From: Tissierellia bacterium
GTDB lineage: Bacteria > Bacillota > Clostridia > Tissierellales > Peptoniphilaceae
DNA length: 64,000 nucleotides
Assembly (NCBI GenBank): GCA_030532305.1
Contig: JAUNLJ010000001.1
Span: 42,946-106,945, forward strand
Direction: 5' to 3'
Part shown: piece by piece, positions 41,707 to 50,459 of the stretch
Layout: every line of letters begins with the position of its first letter
Position numbering within the stretch: position 1 is the first letter of the stretch
Translations under genes and position numbers: made by a program
Notes under the pieces: model-generated
Database searches by the model: none
Seen by the model: only the letters and a program-made list of their open reading frames with translations
Told to the model about the DNA's origin: nothing

Positions 41707-42513
41707 ATGTCAGAAAGAATTATAAATATTATATCAAATTCCAATTTTGAAAGTCGGAAAACCACCAAAGACTTAATTAAAAAACTCCGCCAGGCCGGCT
41801 TTAGCCCTACCACAAAACTCTCCAACCAAGCAGAACTCACCATTACCGTTGGCGGGGACGGGGCCTTTATTAAGGCAGTCAACCGGTCCAAGTTTTCAGA
41901 AATTCCTATTGTGGGGGTCAACACAGGGACCCTGGGTTTTTTTCAAGAGATCTCCCCCCAAGCCCTAGATGAATTTATCGAGGCCTATAAAAAGGGAGAC
42001 TACACCCTTGACCCCCTAAGCCTCATTGGGGCAGAGATCTTTACCAAAAAACGCCGGTATTTTGTCCACGCTGTCAATGAAGTGGTGGTCAAGGCCAAAA
42101 ATTCTAAGGTCATCCACCTCAATGTCTTTATAGACCACTCCCATGTGGAAAAGTTTTCTGGCGATGGGATGATGGTCTCTACCGCCGCTGGATCTACGGG
42201 CTACAGCCTGTCCCTGGGTGGGGCCCTTATCTACCCCAAGCTAGAGGTCCTCTGTCTAACCCCCATGGCCCCCATCCTAAACCAGGCCTACCGGTCCCTT
42301 AATAACTCCATTATTGTCCCGGGCCAGCTGATTATTTCCCTAGTCCCTGAAAAAAGATACACCAACTCCACCCTCCTGGTGGTAGACGGCAACGAGTATG
42401 CCTACAGCCAGCTCCAACGGATTAACCTCCGCCTGGCCAGTAAGAAAATCAACAAGCTGGTGGTCTCCGACCAAAGCTACTGGGAAAATTTAAAAAGTAA
42501 ATTCCTTATCTAA
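41707..42513 (+). CDS. nadK: NAD kinase
   Basis: Phosphorylates NAD to NADP. The 268-residue protein has the Gly-Gly-Asp-Gly motif at 49-52 (followed by Ala where Thr is more usual), Asn-Thr-Gly-Thr-Leu-Gly-Phe and a Ser-Thr-Ala-Ala-Gly-Ser-Thr-Gly-Tyr block near 158-166. The ATG at 41707 follows AGGAGG by 4 nt; an ATG at 41692 would place the ribosome site within the gene. It is a single-gene plus-strand unit ending in a terminator. Confidence 0.92.
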   Translation: MSERIINIISNSNFESRKTTKDLIKKLRQAGFSPTTKLSNQAELTITVGGDGAFIKAVNRSKFSEIPIVGVNTGTLGFFQEISPQALDEFIEAYKKGDYTLDPLSLIGAEIFTKKRRYFVHAVNEVVVKAKNSKVIHLNVFIDHSHVEKFSGDGMMVSTAAGSTGYSLSLGGALIYPKLEVLCLTPMAPILNQAYRSLNNSIIVPGQLIISLVPEKRYTNSTLLVVDGNEYAYSQLQRINLRLASKKINKLVVSDQSYWENLKSKFLI

Positions 42514-42546
42514 AAAGTCCTCTGGCCAGCCAGGGGCTCTTTTTTT
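42513..42546 (+). terminator. Terminator after nadK
   Basis: AGTCCTCTGGC/GCCAGGGGCT stem followed by a T run, plus strand. Confidence 0.8.
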
Positions 42547-42561
42547 ACCTAAAGACCCCAC

Positions 42562-42597
42562 AAAAAAGGTCCCCCAACTAGGGGGACCTGTCTTTTT
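42562..42597 (-). terminator. Terminator after ppk1
   Basis: Minus-strand GGTCCCCC/GGGGGACC hairpin followed by six T, 24 bp past the ppk1 stop. Confidence 0.88.
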
Positions 42598-42620
42598 TAG
42601 CCTAAACTAGGGAAAATCCC

Positions 42621-44789
42621 TTAGGCCCGGCCAAAAAAGGCCATGATTCTTTGCCAAAGGCCCTTAGGCTCTGGTTTTTTCTCCTGGAGATTTTTTTCGG
42701 CCTTGGCCTCTTTTTTCTTGTCTTCTTTTGGTTTTTTCTGGGCCTGGGCCTTTTTAATGGCATCCTTCATGAGCTCTTCTTGGCCTATAAGGTTGTTTTT
42801 ATTTTCTAACTTGGTGTATTCCTTGTTGGGCTGGAGCTGGCGGATCTTGACATCGTCAGCAAACATGGTGTCCAAATAGTGGAGGATCTTGTCCCTGACC
42901 TCTTGGGCATAGATGGGGCAGGCCACCTCTACCCGCTTACGGATATTCCGGGTCATAAAGTCTGCAGAGGAAATATAGATCTTGGCCTCCTCCCCCCGGC
43001 CAAACTGGTAGATCCGGTGGTGTTCCAAGAACCGGCCCACCACAGAGAAGACCCGGAGGTTTTCTGTCCTCTCCTTGATGCCCGGAATAATACAGCAGAT
43101 CCCCCGGACCATCATGTCAATCTTAACACCGGCATTGGAGGCCTCAGATAGCCGGTCTATAAGGATCCTGTCGGAGATGGAATTCATCTTTAGGCGGATG
43201 TAGCCCTCCTTCCCCTTGGCAATCTCTTGGTCTATTAACTTGTCTAGGCCCTCCTGCATGGACTGGGGAGAGACCATGAGTTCCTTGTAGGACCCGTTGA
43301 TCTTGCCCTTTAAAAAGTCATCAAAGAGCTTGACGGCGTCTTGGCCAATGGCCATATCGGCGGTGATAAAGGAAAAGTCTGTGTAGAGTTTGGCGGTCTT
43401 TTCGTTGTAGTTTCCGGTAGCCACCTGGGTAATATAGTTGACCTCTTGCTGGTCGGTCATCCGGGTAATCAAAAGGACCTTGGAGTGGCACTTAAAGTTC
43501 TTGTGGCCATAGATGACCCGGCAGCCGGCTTCTTCTAGCCGGGAGGACCAAATAATGTTATTTTCCTCGTCAAACCGGGCCCTAAGTTCCATGAGGACCA
43601 CCACTTCTTTGCCATTTTCAGCTGCCCGGATAAGTTCCCTGGCAATCTGGCTGTCCTTGGCAATCCGGTAGAGGGTGATCTTGACAGAAACCACTTCTGG
43701 GGCTTCGGCTGCCTCCCTTAACAGACGGATAATGGGGTCCATGGACTCATAGGGGTAGGACAGGAGGAGGTCCTTTTTTAGGGCCTGGCCCATGACGGGT
43801 TTTTGGGGGTCCACCATGGCTGGCACTTGGGGGGAGAAGGGTTTGTCTGTATGGGCCTTTTGAAAGTCTTCCGGGAAGCTTTCTATAAGACTAAAGATAT
43901 AGCCCAGCCTAAAGGGGGACCGGACCACAAAAATTCGGTTTTCCTTTAGGCCTAGGTGGCCTAAAAGAAAGCTCTTAACTTCCTTAGAGGGCTCCCTATC
44001 TATTTCTAGACGGACGGGTTGGAGACGCTTTCTCTTCTTAAGGAGCTTTTTCATATGGGACCGGTAGTCTTCAGCCAGCTCCACCAGCTCTTCATCATCA
44101 AAGTCTATATCGGCATTTCGGGTCACGGAGATGGTGTAGGTTTCTTCCACCTCATAGTTGTCAAAAATTTGGGGGCTCATGGCCTTGATGACTTCCTCTA
44201 GGAGGATAATCTTCCGGCCAGCCACCTCTAGGTAACGGTTTAATCTTTCCGGTACCTGGACATAGCCCTTTTTAATCTCCCCCTTCTTACTCCTTAGGGT
44301 GCACAGGACCCCTACGGCTAGGTTGGGAATGTGGGGGAAGGGGTGGACCAGGTCCACAATTTGAAAGCTTAAGATGGGCATGACAATGGACTCAAAATAC
44401 CTCTTAACCAGATGCCTTTCAGACTCGCTTAGCTCCTCATAGCTGGCAAAGCTATAGCCATGGGTCTTAAATTCGTCCTTTAACTCCTCATAAATATGGT
44501 CTTTCTTTTGAAAAAGCCGCCTGGACTCTTCCATAACGGCATCTAATTGCTGGTCTGGATCCATTAGGGACTTGTTGTCTACAGCTTTTCCCTTTAGCAT
44601 GGCTAGGTCTGTTAGAGACCCCACCCGGACCATGAAAAACTCATCATAGTTGGAATCAAAGATTGAAAAAAACTTCATTCTTTCTAACAGGGGGACATTG
44701 GTGTCTTGGGCCTCTTCCAGGACCCTCTCATTAAATTTTAGCCAGCTTAGCTCACGGTTCTGCGTAAAGGAAATGTCTAGGTCTTCCAT
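42621..44789 (-). CDS. ppk1: Polyphosphate kinase 1 with a lysine-rich tail
   Basis: Reversibly makes polyphosphate from ATP. The 722-residue protein has the PPK1 layout: N, H and two C-terminal phospholipase-D-like domains. The autophosphorylated histidine is in the His-Ser-Lys of Phe-Lys-Cys-His-Ser-Lys-Val-Leu-Leu-Ile, about residue 430. The last 45 residues (about 678-722) are not usual for the family: a stretch dominated by Lys, Glu and Ala, then Leu-Trp-Gln-Arg-Ile-Met-Ala-Phe-Phe-Gly, which reads as an amphipathic helix. The ATG overlaps the ppx stop by one base (TAATG). Confidence 0.93.
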   Translation of the reverse strand: MEDLDISFTQNRELSWLKFNERVLEEAQDTNVPLLERMKFFSIFDSNYDEFFMVRVGSLTDLAMLKGKAVDNKSLMDPDQQLDAVMEESRRLFQKKDHIYEELKDEFKTHGYSFASYEELSESERHLVKRYFESIVMPILSFQIVDLVHPFPHIPNLAVGVLCTLRSKKGEIKKGYVQVPERLNRYLEVAGRKIILLEEVIKAMSPQIFDNYEVEETYTISVTRNADIDFDDEELVELAEDYRSHMKKLLKKRKRLQPVRLEIDREPSKEVKSFLLGHLGLKENRIFVVRSPFRLGYIFSLIESFPEDFQKAHTDKPFSPQVPAMVDPQKPVMGQALKKDLLLSYPYESMDPIIRLLREAAEAPEVVSVKITLYRIAKDSQIARELIRAAENGKEVVVLMELRARFDEENNIIWSSRLEEAGCRVIYGHKNFKCHSKVLLITRMTDQQEVNYITQVATGNYNEKTAKLYTDFSFITADMAIGQDAVKLFDDFLKGKINGSYKELMVSPQSMQEGLDKLIDQEIAKGKEGYIRLKMNSISDRILIDRLSEASNAGVKIDMMVRGICCIIPGIKERTENLRVFSVVGRFLEHHRIYQFGRGEEAKIYISSADFMTRNIRKRVEVACPIYAQEVRDKILHYLDTMFADDVKIRQLQPNKEYTKLENKNNLIGQEELMKDAIKKAQAQKKPKEDKKKEAKAEKNLQEKKPEPKGLWQRIMAFFGRA

Positions 44790-45700
44790 TATTTTCCCCT
44801 CCCCAATACTCTACTATAGATATAACCTTCTCGAACACCGGTCATAGACACGGAGATTTGCTCTGTGTGGAAATATTTAGCGATGCGATAAAGGATCACC
44901 ATCCCAGGAATTAGGGTGTGGATCCGGTCGGGTTTGGTCTTTAGGATCAGGTCCATCTTGTCCTGGTGGGGCATGTCTAACACCGTTTGCCTCAGGATTT
45001 TTAAATCGTCAATATCCATAAGCTGGTTAGAGGGATGCTCCCCATAGAAGTCGTTATAAAGGGCCAGGGTGGCCCGGGCAGACCCCCCTACGGCACAGGT
45101 AAGGTCATAGTAGCCCCGGTCCAGGTCCTGCTTGTAGAGGAGGTCCTCTAACCGGCAGTCCATGACCTTTCTTTCCTCATTAGTCAAAAAGAGGTCCCGG
45201 GCATACTGGCGGTAGCTGGATAGGGACCCCAGGTCCAGGGAGGCAGACTCCTTAATCTGACCCCCATCAAAAAGGACCACTTCTGTGGACCCCCCACCAA
45301 TATCTGTTAAGACCCCAGAAGAGACCGCCTCTATATTGGCCGCCGCCCCAATAAAGGACAGCCGGGCCTCTTCCTGGGCCGATAGGACCTCGATCTCCAT
45401 GCCCAGTTCCTCTTTGACCCGGCCTAGGACCTCCTCTGTATTGGATATGTTTCTTAAACTGGCCGTGGCAAAGGGGTAGACCACTTCAATATCATCAAAG
45501 TTGTCTACCAGGGCCTGGAGCTTAGACAGGACATAGACCAGCCGGCTGATCCCTTGTTCTGTTAAAACTTTCTTCTTTCTAAAGTCTGCCAGGCTGGCGG
45601 TGGTCTTTTCGCTAAAAAGATTCTTAACGCTATCCCCCACCACCTTATAGACTGACAGGCGTATGGTATTTGAACCAATATCAATTACTCCACAAATCAC
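44789..45700 (-). CDS. ppx: Ppx/GppA-family exopolyphosphatase
   Basis: Removes terminal phosphates from polyphosphate (or from pppGpp). The 303-residue protein has Gly-Val-Ile-Asp-Ile-Gly-Ser-Asn near the start and Thr-Asp-Ile-Gly-Gly-Gly-Ser-Thr-Glu in the middle, the actin-like ATPase-fold phosphate motifs. It lacks the C-terminal HD extension of the long E. coli forms. The start is a GTG at 45700 with GAGGTGG 5 nt before it; a GTG at 45709 is possible. It is co-transcribed with ppk1. Confidence 0.9.
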   Translation of the reverse strand: MICGVIDIGSNTIRLSVYKVVGDSVKNLFSEKTTASLADFRKKKVLTEQGISRLVYVLSKLQALVDNFDDIEVVYPFATASLRNISNTEEVLGRVKEELGMEIEVLSAQEEARLSFIGAAANIEAVSSGVLTDIGGGSTEVVLFDGGQIKESASLDLGSLSSYRQYARDLFLTNEERKVMDCRLEDLLYKQDLDRGYYDLTCAVGGSARATLALYNDFYGEHPSNQLMDIDDLKILRQTVLDMPHQDKMDLILKTKPDRIHTLIPGMVILYRIAKYFHTEQISVSMTGVREGYIYSRVLGRGK

Positions 45701-45745
45701 TAAATCCACCTCTTCATCTAGTTTAACAAAGACAGCCTTGGCTTA

Positions 45746-45773
45746 TGTTTTTTCTATGTAAACTTTGTGTAAG
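45746..45773 (-). promoter_or_regulatory. Pho-box-like direct repeats upstream of ppx-ppk1
   Basis: On the minus strand CTTACA (45773-45768), TTTACA (45762-45757) and AAAACA (45751-45746) repeat at exact 11-bp steps, with a weaker CTTATT one step upstream. This is the spacing and sequence of PhoP/PhoB binding sites (TTnACA repeats). It would place polyphosphate genes under phosphate-starvation control. The regulator genes are not in the window. Confidence 0.6.
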
Positions 45774-45826
45774 CTTTTAATAAGCCCTTCCTTCTTTTAT
45801 TCTATGTCAAAACTTGGCCCTAATCA

Positions 45827-45855
45827 AGAAAAGAACCGGCCCTCTTGCCGGTTCT
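45827..45855 (-). terminator. Terminator after the amino-acid ABC ATPase gene
   Basis: Minus-strand GAACCGGC/GCCGGTTC hairpin followed by a T-rich tract, just past the stop. Confidence 0.85.
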
Positions 45856-45858
45856 TCC

Positions 45859-46584
45859 CTAAATTAAGACCTTATTAAAAAATTCCTTGGCCCGGGGGTT
45901 GGCCTGGTCACTAAAAATATAGTCTGGAGATCCCTGGTCGGCCACCAGGCCCTGGTCCATAAAGAGGATCTGGTCAGAGACCTCCCGGGCAAAGCCCATT
46001 TCATGGGTGACCACCACCATGGTCATCCCCTCCTGGGCCAGGTCCATCATAACCCTTAGGACGTCTCCTACCATCTCTGGGTCCAGGGCTGAGGTGGCCT
46101 CGTCAAAGAGCATGACCTCGGGCTCCATGGCCAGGGCCCGGGCAATGGCCACCCTTTGCTGTTGGCCCCCAGACAGGGAGGGGGGATAGGCCCCGGCCTT
46201 TTCTTCTAGGCCCATCTTCTTTAAAAGCTGGTGGGCCTTGGCCTCGGCCTGGGCCTTGGGCATCTTTAACCTAAGTCTGGGGCTTAGGGTAATGTTATCT
46301 AGGACGGTCATATGGGGAAAGAGGTTAAAGGACTGGAAGACCATGCCCATCTTGGTCCGGACCTTGTCCTTGTCTATACCAGGTCCCACAATGGGGTGGC
46401 CATCTAGGTAGATCTGGCCCTCATCCGCTGTTTCTAAAAGGTTAAGACAGCGCAGGAAGGTGGACTTGCCGGACCCAGAGGGGCCCACTACCGTTAAAAC
46501 CTCCCCCTTGGCCACATCCACATCAATCCCCTTAAGGACCTTTTTGTCCCCAAAAGACTTCTTCAAACCACGGACCTTAATCAT
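45859..46584 (-). CDS. Polar amino-acid ABC transporter ATPase
   Basis: A 241-residue GlnQ/ArtP-type ATPase. Walker A is Gly-Pro-Ser-Gly-Ser-Gly-Lys-Ser (34-41), the Q-loop Phe-Gln-Ser-Phe-Asn-Leu-Phe-Pro is family specific, the signature is Leu-Ser-Gly-Gly-Gln-Gln, and Walker B ends in Phe-Asp-Glu. It overlaps the permease gene by 8 bp and is the last gene of the operon. Arginine is the likely substrate because both T-boxes in this operon read as arginine. Confidence 0.93.
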   Translation of the reverse strand: MIKVRGLKKSFGDKKVLKGIDVDVAKGEVLTVVGPSGSGKSTFLRCLNLLETADEGQIYLDGHPIVGPGIDKDKVRTKMGMVFQSFNLFPHMTVLDNITLSPRLRLKMPKAQAEAKAHQLLKKMGLEEKAGAYPPSLSGGQQQRVAIARALAMEPEVMLFDEATSALDPEMVGDVLRVMMDLAQEGMTMVVVTHEMGFAREVSDQILFMDQGLVADQGSPDYIFSDQANPRAKEFFNKVLI

Positions 46585-47410
46585 GGGTCTTTAATCTCCT
46601 TTCCAACAGGTTTACCAGCTTGGACAAGCCAAAGGTAAGCACAAAATACATAACAGCAGCAATCATCAGGGGTTCCATGGGTTTAAAGGAGGACCCCCTG
46701 ACCACATTGACATTATACATAATATCCATAACCCCTATAGAAGAGACAATGGCCGTTTCCTTGGTTAGGGCAATAAATTCATTGCCCAGGGCAGGCAGGA
46801 TATTCCGGATGGCCTGGGGAAGGATAATCTCCCTCATGGTCATCCTGTGGCTAAGGCCCAGGGACCGGCCGGCTTCCATCTGCCCCTTGGGGACCGACTG
46901 GATCCCAGACCGGATAATCTCAGAAATATAGGCGCCCGAGTTAATGGACACGGCAATAATCCCACAGACAAAGGCAGTCATGGCTAGGTCCAGGCCCAGG
47001 CTCTTAAAGTCCAGGATAAGGGCAGACCCAAAAAAGACAATGGACAGCTGGGTAATAAGGGGGGTCCCCCGGATCAGTTCAATAAAAATTAGGGAAAACT
47101 TCTTTAAGACCACCACCTTAGAACTCCTTAAGAAATAGAGAAGGGTCCCTAGGATAGACCCAAAAAAGACCGAAATAATAGACAGGCCCAGGGTGTATTT
47201 TAACCCCTTAATAAAATACTCTGAATACTTACTTAGGATCCTTAGGCTGGACCCTAGAAAACCCACTAGGGGGTCCTTTACTAGATAGATAAGGCCTATA
47301 AAGACTAGAAGTAAAAGGCCGGACCAAAAACGGTGGGAGGGCCCCTTTTTAGGGTCCTTTGAAAAAATATTTTCTTCTAGCCCACTGTAGCTGCTAGACT
47401 CATCCTTCAT
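46577..47410 (-). CDS. Polar amino-acid ABC transporter permease
   Basis: A 277-residue HisM/GlnP-type permease. It has one extra N-terminal membrane segment after a charged cytosolic tail of about 30 residues, then the five-segment core with the EAA-type loop Glu-Ala-Gly-Arg-Ser-Leu-Gly-Leu-Ser (about 186-194). I used the second of two adjacent ATGs, 6 nt from AAGGAG. It lies behind an arginine-type T-box that separates it from the binding-protein gene. Confidence 0.92.
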   Translation of the reverse strand: MKDESSSYSGLEENIFSKDPKKGPSHRFWSGLLLLVFIGLIYLVKDPLVGFLGSSLRILSKYSEYFIKGLKYTLGLSIISVFFGSILGTLLYFLRSSKVVVLKKFSLIFIELIRGTPLITQLSIVFFGSALILDFKSLGLDLAMTAFVCGIIAVSINSGAYISEIIRSGIQSVPKGQMEAGRSLGLSHRMTMREIILPQAIRNILPALGNEFIALTKETAIVSSIGVMDIMYNVNVVRGSSFKPMEPLMIAAVMYFVLTFGLSKLVNLLERRLKTHD

Positions 47411-47449
47411 CATATTCTCCTTCCTTTTTAAGGCCCTTGGTCTATCTTA

Positions 47450-47665
47450 AAATAAAAGCCCACCTCCTTAAGAGGTGGGCAGGGCCACGTTACCACTCTA
47501 ACTAACTCATCCTAGCTTTAACGGGCCGACCCGTCAGCAGATACTTGGGCCCAGGCCCTTTGTCTGCTGCTTCTCCAAGACTCTTTTTGTCCCCGGGTCC
47601 CTACAAGTTCCCAGCCCCACTTGCTCTCTTTAAGTCTTCCAGGGGACCTATTTTCTCTTCTGAAT
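47450..47665 (-). promoter_or_regulatory. Second T-box, between the binding protein and permease genes (specifier AGA)
   Basis: Minus strand: AGAGTGGTAACGTGG (47499-47485) is a variant T-box core, followed by the GCCCACCTC/GAGGTGGGC terminator and a T-rich run. In stem I, GTCCCC/GGGGAC is the upper helix; the 3' loop reads AAAAAGAG before the lower AAGA/TCTT helix, placing AGA (47584-47582) at the specifier with a G after it. AGA is arginine. The core differs from the usual ACCGCG, so confidence is somewhat lower than for the first T-box. Confidence 0.78.
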
Positions 47666-47689
47666 TTATAACTCATTTTCCTCTTAAAT

Positions 47690-48568
47690 TTATTCTGCTT
47701 GAATTTCTTCTTCAGACAGGGCTACGGCATCGGCATAGAAGGCCTCAATCTTGCCCTCCTCTTGAAGACGTTTAATGGTCTTGTTAACTTCTTCTAGGAT
47801 TTCTTTTTCTCCCTCATTGGCAATAACCACACTGCCCCCTTCTGGAGAGGCATCGGCAAAGTCTACTTCAGCCAGGGCCAGACCTTCATTTTGGCTCATG
47901 TAGGACTGGGCCACAGGGACTTCTAGGATAATCCCATCAATCATGCCTGTTTGTAGCTGCATCACTAGCTCAGTCACCTTGGCTAGGGCCACCACATTGG
48001 CATCTTTTACTGCCTCATTGGCCAGCTCTTCTTGGACAGATCCCATTTGAACCCCAATGGCTAGGCCAGTTAAATCTTCTAGGCTCTTAAAGTTTTCTAC
48101 ATTTTCCTTAGTGGTTAAGAAGGTGTATTCAGACTGGAAGTAAATATCAGAGAAGTCTACACTTTCATCCCGGGTGGGGTCTGGGTTAATCCCGGCAATG
48201 CCCAGGTCTACAACCCCTGTAGACGCCGCAGATAGGATGGCATCAAAGTCCATATCTACAATTTCTAGCTCTACCCCTAGGTCCTTGGCAATTTCTCCAG
48301 CTATATCCATATCAAAGCCAACAATCTTGTCTTCCCCATCAATCATAGCGTGAAATTCATAGGGAGGATAGTCGGCGCTGGTTCCTACCACAAGCTTGCC
48401 AGAGGCCTTGACCTTTTCTAGGACATTTTCTCCTGCCACTTCCTGGGCCACTTCTTCCTCAGCAGCTTGGCCATCTGCCTCTTCTGCTGGAGCATTATTT
48501 TCTCCACCACAAGCTACCAGGCCTAGGGCCATCAGCATGATTAAACATAGGGCAAGAATCTTCTTCAT
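47690..48568 (-). CDS. Amino-acid ABC transporter substrate-binding lipoprotein (arginine type by regulation)
   Basis: A 292-residue SBP_bac_3 protein. The signal peptide ends with Leu-Val-Ala-Cys, Cys20 being lipidated, followed by an acidic linker. The Thr-Ser-Ala-Asp-Tyr-Pro-Pro-Tyr-Glu-Phe block (about 64-73) and Gly-Phe-Asp-Met-Asp-Ile-Ala opening of the family are present, and a Gly-Ile-Asn-x-Asp-Pro-Thr block binds the ligand backbone. The ATG at 48568 has GGAGG 5 nt upstream. Arginine as ligand is inferred from the T-box specifier, not from the pocket. Confidence 0.9.
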   Translation of the reverse strand: MKKILALCLIMLMALGLVACGGENNAPAEEADGQAAEEEVAQEVAGENVLEKVKASGKLVVGTSADYPPYEFHAMIDGEDKIVGFDMDIAGEIAKDLGVELEIVDMDFDAILSAASTGVVDLGIAGINPDPTRDESVDFSDIYFQSEYTFLTTKENVENFKSLEDLTGLAIGVQMGSVQEELANEAVKDANVVALAKVTELVMQLQTGMIDGIILEVPVAQSYMSQNEGLALAEVDFADASPEGGSVVIANEGEKEILEEVNKTIKRLQEEGKIEAFYADAVALSEEEIQAE

Positions 48569-48600
48569 TTTTTCCTCCATTACTTGTAAATCGTCTTCAT

Positions 48601-48835
48601 AAAAAAAGCCGCCTCTATATAGAGGCGACTATTTGTCACGGTACCACTCCAATTAAGCAGGCTAGGCTGCTTATCTCTTATCCTATAACGGGGATCTTAA
48701 CCGTAGGCTGATACTCGGCTGGGCCTTTGTCAACCTAATCTCCACGGTCCTCTTCGTTTCTTCCGTCCCCTTGGCCCTCTCAGCAAACAAGGCCTTCTCT
48801 GTAAAAGTTCTTGAAAAACTACTCTCCGTGTCATC
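48601..48835 (-). promoter_or_regulatory. First T-box, upstream of the binding-protein gene (specifier AGG)
   Basis: Minus strand: GGAGTGGTACCGTG (48650-48637) is the T-box core, followed by a GTCGCCTCTA/TAGAGGCGGC terminator and seven T. Stem I: lower helix CACGG (48830-48826)/CCGTG (48748-48744), 3' specifier loop GAAGAGGA with AGG at 48751-48749 followed by A. AGG is arginine; shifting by one base gives GAG (Glu) or AGA/GGA, so the register is likely but not certain. Confidence 0.85.
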
Positions 48836-48857
48836 GAAAATTAAATAATTTAGACAT

Positions 48858-48886
48858 ATGATAGCAGCAAAAAGATCCCTTGTCAA
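48858..48886 (-). promoter_or_regulatory. Promoter of the amino-acid transporter operon
   Basis: Minus-strand TTGACA (48886-48881) and TATCAT (48863-48858), 17-bp spacer, starting the T-box leader. Confidence 0.85.
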
Positions 48887-48963
48887 GAACATTTCTAGAA
48901 AAAACTTATTTTATTTTAGTCTTTTATCCCTTTAAAGTAGCTACAAGCTCCTTGAGGCCTGGC

Positions 48964-50121
48964 TTAAAGGGCATCAAAATTTTCTTGGGCCTGGACTAGC
49001 CGGTCCCGGACCTGGTCCAGTCTGGGTAGGTCTATGTCCCCCTCTAGGGCGGCCTTAACAGGGATGACCTGGTAGTGGAGGCCCTCCTGGTCTTGGAACT
49101 TGTCCACCCAAAGGACCTGGGGTTCAAATTTGGTGATCTCCACCTGGCCCTCTGGGTCCTTTTTAATGGTCATATCCATCATCAGGCCAGACTCCACCCG
49201 GGGGTTGCCCCCTATATATTCCCTCCGCTGGTTGGAGACAAAGTTCCCCATGGAATAGGCCACATAGTGGGTCTTGTCCCCTAGGACATGTTTTTCCACC
49301 CTTTGGGCCACATGGGGATGGGAGCCCAAGATCCCGTCAACCCCCATATCAAAAAGCTCTAGGGCCAAGGCCTCTTGGTCCTCACTGGCCTGGGACTGGT
49401 ATTCCACCCCCCAATGGAGGTAGAGGAGGACAAGGTCTGCCCCCTGGTCCTTTAGCTGGTCCACATCGGCCTGGATTTTTTCCCGGTCAATAAGGTTGAC
49501 GGCCTGGGGCCTTTCTGAGGCTGCCAGGCTGGCGTCAAACCCGTTAAGTCCATAGGTGTAGGAAGCCAGGCCCAGCTTAATGCCCTCTATCTCGTAGATC
49601 ACAGGGAGGTTTTCTTCCCCCTGGCTAGTCCCAAAGGCCACCAGCCCCTCTTCTTCCAGCTGGTCCAGGGTGTAGTCTAGGCCCTTTAGGCCCTTGTCAT
49701 AGCAGTGGTTATTGGCTGTAGCCACCAGGTCAATGCCCTGGCGCTTAAATTCCCCAGCCACCTCCTTGGGGGAAGAAAAGACAGGAAAAGAGGTATAGCC
49801 CTGGCTCCCGTCGGTGAGGGTGGTCTCCAGGTTAATGGCAGCCAGGTCGGCCTCCCCTATATAGGGGCCCAGGTGGGTAAAAATATCTGAAAAATCATAG
49901 CCCTCCGGGGTCTTGGCTGCATCTAGCTGGGGCTGGTGGAGCATAAAGTCCCCCATGGCCACCATGTGGATCTCCTTGGGTTCCTCTTTAGGCTCTGGAA
50001 GCTGGGCCTCCTCTGCCTGAACCTGGGCTTCTCCTGAAGCCACATAGGTGTTTAGGGTAAAAAGACCCCCCAGGCCCAGGACCATAATCAAGGCTAATAA
50101 GAGAAATAACCTCTTGTTCAT
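48964..50121 (-). CDS. CapA-like poly-gamma-glutamate synthesis family protein
   Basis: A 385-residue metallophosphatase-fold protein of the CapA/PGA_cap family. An N-terminal hydrophobic anchor covers about 5-24, then Met-Gly-Asp-Phe-Met-Leu-His (about 56-62), Ala-Asn-Asn-His (about 137-140) and Gly-Ser-His-Pro-His (about 268-272) are the metal-binding blocks. It is secreted and tethered. CapA takes part in poly-gamma-glutamate capsule export, but related proteins have other envelope roles and no capB/capC genes are present here. It lies 4 bp after the PspC gene's stop. Confidence 0.85.
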   Translation of the reverse strand: MNKRLFLLLALIMVLGLGGLFTLNTYVASGEAQVQAEEAQLPEPKEEPKEIHMVAMGDFMLHQPQLDAAKTPEGYDFSDIFTHLGPYIGEADLAAINLETTLTDGSQGYTSFPVFSSPKEVAGEFKRQGIDLVATANNHCYDKGLKGLDYTLDQLEEEGLVAFGTSQGEENLPVIYEIEGIKLGLASYTYGLNGFDASLAASERPQAVNLIDREKIQADVDQLKDQGADLVLLYLHWGVEYQSQASEDQEALALELFDMGVDGILGSHPHVAQRVEKHVLGDKTHYVAYSMGNFVSNQRREYIGGNPRVESGLMMDMTIKKDPEGQVEITKFEPQVLWVDKFQDQEGLHYQVIPVKAALEGDIDLPRLDQVRDRLVQAQENFDAL

Positions 50122-50125
50122 GGGA

Positions 50126-50311
50126 CTAATCCTCTGCAGGAATCACAAGGGCAGCTAGGATATAAAGAGCCACGCCTAGGCCACCTGCTGGCCCAAAAAT
50201 AATCCAAATCAGCCGAACAATGGTAGAGTCTATCCCCAAATATTCAGCCACTCCTCCACAAACCCCTGCAATATACCGGTCACTTGATGAACGTGTCAAT
50301 CTCTTTTTCAT
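50126..50311 (-). CDS. Small PspC-domain protein
   Basis: A 61-residue protein made of a single PspC domain: the Ala-Gly-Val-Cys-Gly-Gly-Val-Ala-Glu-Tyr block (14-23) and a hydrophobic helix (about 33-56). PspC-domain proteins act in envelope-stress sensing. It is co-transcribed with the following CapA-like gene (4 bp gap). The full domain is present, so it is not truncated; many Bacillota have such stand-alone copies. Confidence 0.9.
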   Translation of the reverse strand: MKKRLTRSSSDRYIAGVCGGVAEYLGIDSTIVRLIWIIFGPAGGLGVALYILAALVIPAED

Positions 50312-50459
50312 GATGGATCCTTTCTTTGCCCTTTGACTTTAATCATTTCTTATCGTCTTTTTATTGTACACCATTTTCCCCTGAAAGGGCGGGGAATTTC
50401 TAGAAAATAAGCTTCTTTAAAGAAGACTTTGCCCTTTCTTAGTCTTTGCCTTAAAAAGT

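Noticed and set aside
50400-50459. Terminator after mrp
   Set aside because: The AAGTCTTCTTTAAAGAAGCTT stem is AT-rich and weak, with only a broken T run; not listed as a feature.
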